Source: Armatimonadota bacterium
Lineage (GTDB): Bacteria; Armatimonadota; DTGP01; JAHWJO01
Direction of reading: 5' to 3'
Assembly (NCBI GenBank): GCA_019348365.1
Contig: JAHWJO010000051.1
Location: forward strand, 1 to 14,045
DNA: 14,045 nt
Shown piece by piece: positions 12,442 through 14,045 of the stretch. The notes under the pieces were generated by a model that saw nothing but the letters and a program-made list of their open reading frames with translations, did not search any database and was not told the DNA's origin. Positions within the stretch are counted from its first letter, which is position 1; every line of letters starts with the position of its first letter. Made by a program: the position numbers and the translations under genes.

Positions 12442-13862
12442 TCAATGTAGATCCGGAAATTACTGAACTCTCCAGAGCAATCGAGAAGATCTGGGAGATC
12501 GGGGAGGGGTTCGGGCTCGACCCCTTCCCCACCCATTTCGAGATCGTCCCCACCTCGATCCTGTACGAGTTCGGGGCGTACGCGTTGCCGGGCCGGTTCT
12601 CGCACTGGACCCACGGCAAGGCGTATCACCAGATGAAGACGATGTACGATTACGGCCTCTCGAAGATCTACGAGCTGGTGATCAACACCAACCCCTGCTA
12701 CGGCTTCCTCCTCGAAAGCAACTCTCTGCTGCAGAACAAGCTCGTCGTGGCGCATGTCATGGGGCACTGCGACTTCTTCAAGAACAACATCTGGTTCGGC
12801 CACACGAACCGGCAGATGCTCGACGCGGTGAAACACAACGCCGAGCGGATCGACCGGTACACGTTCAACCACGGCTTCCAGATAGTGGAGGAATTCCTGG
12901 ATGCCGCGCTCGCGATTCAGGAGCACATCGACCCGTACATCCGGCTTCAGAAGAAGGGGTCGCACCATCTATCGGAAGCGGTGCTGCAAGGCCCCCTCGA
13001 AGGGCCGTACGACGACCTCTGGCGCCTGGAGCACCCGAAGGAAGAGCTGATTAAGGCGGAGATGAAAGGGAAGAAGTTCCCGCCCCAGCCGGAAAAGGAC
13101 CTCCTCGGGTTCATCGCGCAGTACGCGCCCGACCTGGAGGAGTGGCAGCGGGACATCCTCTGGATCGTGCGGAGCGAGATGCTGTACTTCTACCCGCAGA
13201 TGCAGACGAAGATCATGAACGAGGGCTGGGCCTCCTACTGGCACGCCCAAATCCTCCACGAGCTGGACCTGACCGATCAGGAATTCGTGGAGTTCGCGGA
13301 ATTGAACTCCGGCGTGGTGTCGCCGGGATCCCGCCGCTCCCTCAATCCCTACTACGTGGGCCTGATGATCTGGAAAGACCTCATCAAGCGATGGGACAAC
13401 CCAACGCAGGAGGAGCGAGAGAAGCAGGGCCGAGAACCCGGCAAAGGCATGGAAAAGGCGTTCGAGGTTCGAGAGCTGGAGAACGACGTGTCCTTCCTCC
13501 GGAATTATCTCACTCCCAAACTGGTGGAGGAGCTGGACCTCTACACGTACCGCAAAGAGGGCGATCAGTGGATCATCGTGGAGAAAGACTGGGAGAAGGT
13601 GCGGGACGCGCTGGTCGGGCAGATGACCAACATGGGGTTCCCGGTGATCATGGTGGAGGAGAGCGATTACCGCCGCAACTCCGAGCTGTACCTCCGGCAT
13701 GCCTATGAAGGGAAGGAACTCGACCTGAATTACGCGCGCCACACGCTCAAATACGTGCAGATACTCTGGGGCCGGCCCGTACACCTGGAGACCGTGGTGG
13801 ACGAGCAGAAGGTGCTGCTCACCCACAACGGCGAAATGGACAGCATCAACAAGATGGATTGA
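12432..13862 (+). CDS. spoVR: SpoVR family protein
   Basis: This is SpoVR (YcgB in E. coli), named for stage V sporulation (spore cortex) in Bacillus but widely present in non-sporulating bacteria, usually with prkA and yhbH. Hallmarks are FPTHFEIVPTSILYEFGAY near residues 32-50, RFSHWTHGKAYH at 55-66, and the highly conserved block NPCYGFLLESNSLLQNKL (87-104) continuing VVAHVMGHCDFFKNN (105-119), rich in potential metal-binding histidines. MNEGWASYWH follows further on. The protein is cytoplasmic, without signal or membrane span, and its 476 residues are typical. GC and codon use match prkA and yhbH, not the gene in between, so spoVR belongs to the original locus. Its start codon falls in the 11-nt repeat that recurs behind yhbH. 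The biochemical function of SpoVR is not settled. Confidence 0.95.
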   Translation: MIDINVDPEITELSRAIEKIWEIGEGFGLDPFPTHFEIVPTSILYEFGAYALPGRFSHWTHGKAYHQMKTMYDYGLSKIYELVINTNPCYGFLLESNSLLQNKLVVAHVMGHCDFFKNNIWFGHTNRQMLDAVKHNAERIDRYTFNHGFQIVEEFLDAALAIQEHIDPYIRLQKKGSHHLSEAVLQGPLEGPYDDLWRLEHPKEELIKAEMKGKKFPPQPEKDLLGFIAQYAPDLEEWQRDILWIVRSEMLYFYPQMQTKIMNEGWASYWHAQILHELDLTDQEFVEFAELNSGVVSPGSRRSLNPYYVGLMIWKDLIKRWDNPTQEEREKQGREPGKGMEKAFEVRELENDVSFLRNYLTPKLVEELDLYTYRKEGDQWIIVEKDWEKVRDALVGQMTNMGFPVIMVEESDYRRNSELYLRHAYEGKELDLNYARHTLKYVQILWGRPVHLETVVDEQKVLLTHNGEMDSINKMD

Positions 13863-13944
13863 CCCGCAAGATGTATGGACCTGTAAGACGGCGGCTCTCC
13901 AGAAAGAGTCTGCAACTCTCGTATTGAGCAGGGATGATGAGTCG

Positions 13945-13975
13945 GATCGAACGGATGGGCCGTTCCGATCAGGGT
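13945..13975. terminator. Weak hairpin after spoVR, possible terminator
   Basis: GAACGG pairs with CCGTTC across a 5-base loop, and the stem extends by GATC/GATC past one bulged C. The downstream sequence AGGGTCATTTCATTAAG has only scattered T residues, so it is a poor intrinsic terminator. Its location about 90 bp past the spoVR stop is the main support. Confidence 0.35.
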
Positions 13976-13993
13976 CATTTCATTAAGTGTACC

Positions 13994-14045
13994 CGGCGAT
14001 TAAAATCGCGTCTGGAGGGGCACGAAACCCGCCTTCGCGGGTTCC
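13994..14045. repeat. Double-hairpin dispersed repeat cut by the right edge
   Basis: GCGAT-taaa-ATCGC (13996-14009) is followed by AACCCGC-cttc-GCGGGTT (14026-14043). The combination of an ATTAAAAT-centred hairpin and an AACCCGC...GCGGGTT hairpin is a repeat style seen between genes of cyanobacteria and related environmental phyla. The element probably continues past the window. Confidence 0.5.

Noticed and set aside
12969..13826. 285-codon open frame antisense to spoVR
   Set aside because: It is a shadow frame. SpoVR motifs on the plus strand run the whole length.

Overview
The window is a moderately GC-rich bacterial chromosome segment with well-spaced genes and an unusually high load of short intergenic repeats. 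No rRNA, tRNA, phage or transposase gene is visible. A PrkA / YhbH / SpoVR stress locus, an ECF sigma factor with a membrane anti-sigma protein, a Gfo/Idh/MocA oxidoreductase, a dockerin-tailed secreted protein and dispersed palindromes of the 'GTCATCCTGAGCG...' and 'GAACCGCAGATGAACGCAGAT' types together fit an Armatimonadota- or Chloroflexota-like environmental bacterium. This assignment is an inference from gene content and repeat style, not a measured placement.

Layout. Positions 2-196 hold the C-terminal end of a probable glycoside-hydrolase-like beta-sandwich protein. Positions 197-599 are non-coding and contain a 139-bp MITE-like element flanked by 11-bp direct repeats. Positions 600-992 encode an unrecognised 130-residue helical protein. 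Positions 1206-3503 are a two-gene sigma/anti-sigma unit. The anti-sigma protein has a zinc-finger N-terminus, one membrane span, a long disordered outer region and a C-terminal TPR. A hairpin terminator (3713-3749) closes this unit. Positions 3805-4788 (oxidoreductase) and 5010-5675 (metal-dependent cyclase/hydrolase) are probably small-molecule catabolism genes, separated by a long palindromic repeat. Positions 5763-6494 on the minus strand encode a PspA/IM30 membrane-stress protein that converges on the cyclase across a second palindrome.

Positions 6495-7591 contain no gene but are rich in structure. They hold four consecutive hairpins ending in a strong plus-strand intrinsic terminator with no gene in front of it (candidate small RNA), several further hairpins, a tandem 12-nt repeat, and a MITE-like palindrome ending directly at the ribosome binding site of prkA. 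Positions 7592-13862 are the prkA - yhbH - spoVR locus, whose members are known from sporulation in Bacillus and from starvation/stress responses in non-sporulating bacteria (YeaG/YeaH/YcgB in E. coli). This copy is unusual in two ways. A repeat-built inverted structure fills the prkA-yhbH gap. A foreign-looking gene for a secreted seven-repeat delta-60 propeller with a dockerin-like tail sits between yhbH and spoVR, bracketed by an 11-nt direct repeat that includes the spoVR start codon.

PrkA (AAA+ enzyme), YhbH (VWA protein) and SpoVR are expected to act together in the cytoplasm. The secreted propeller cannot join that complex directly and is best read as an insertion or passenger. The most notable items are this insertion, the orphan-terminator RNA and the repeat placed at the prkA ribosome binding site.
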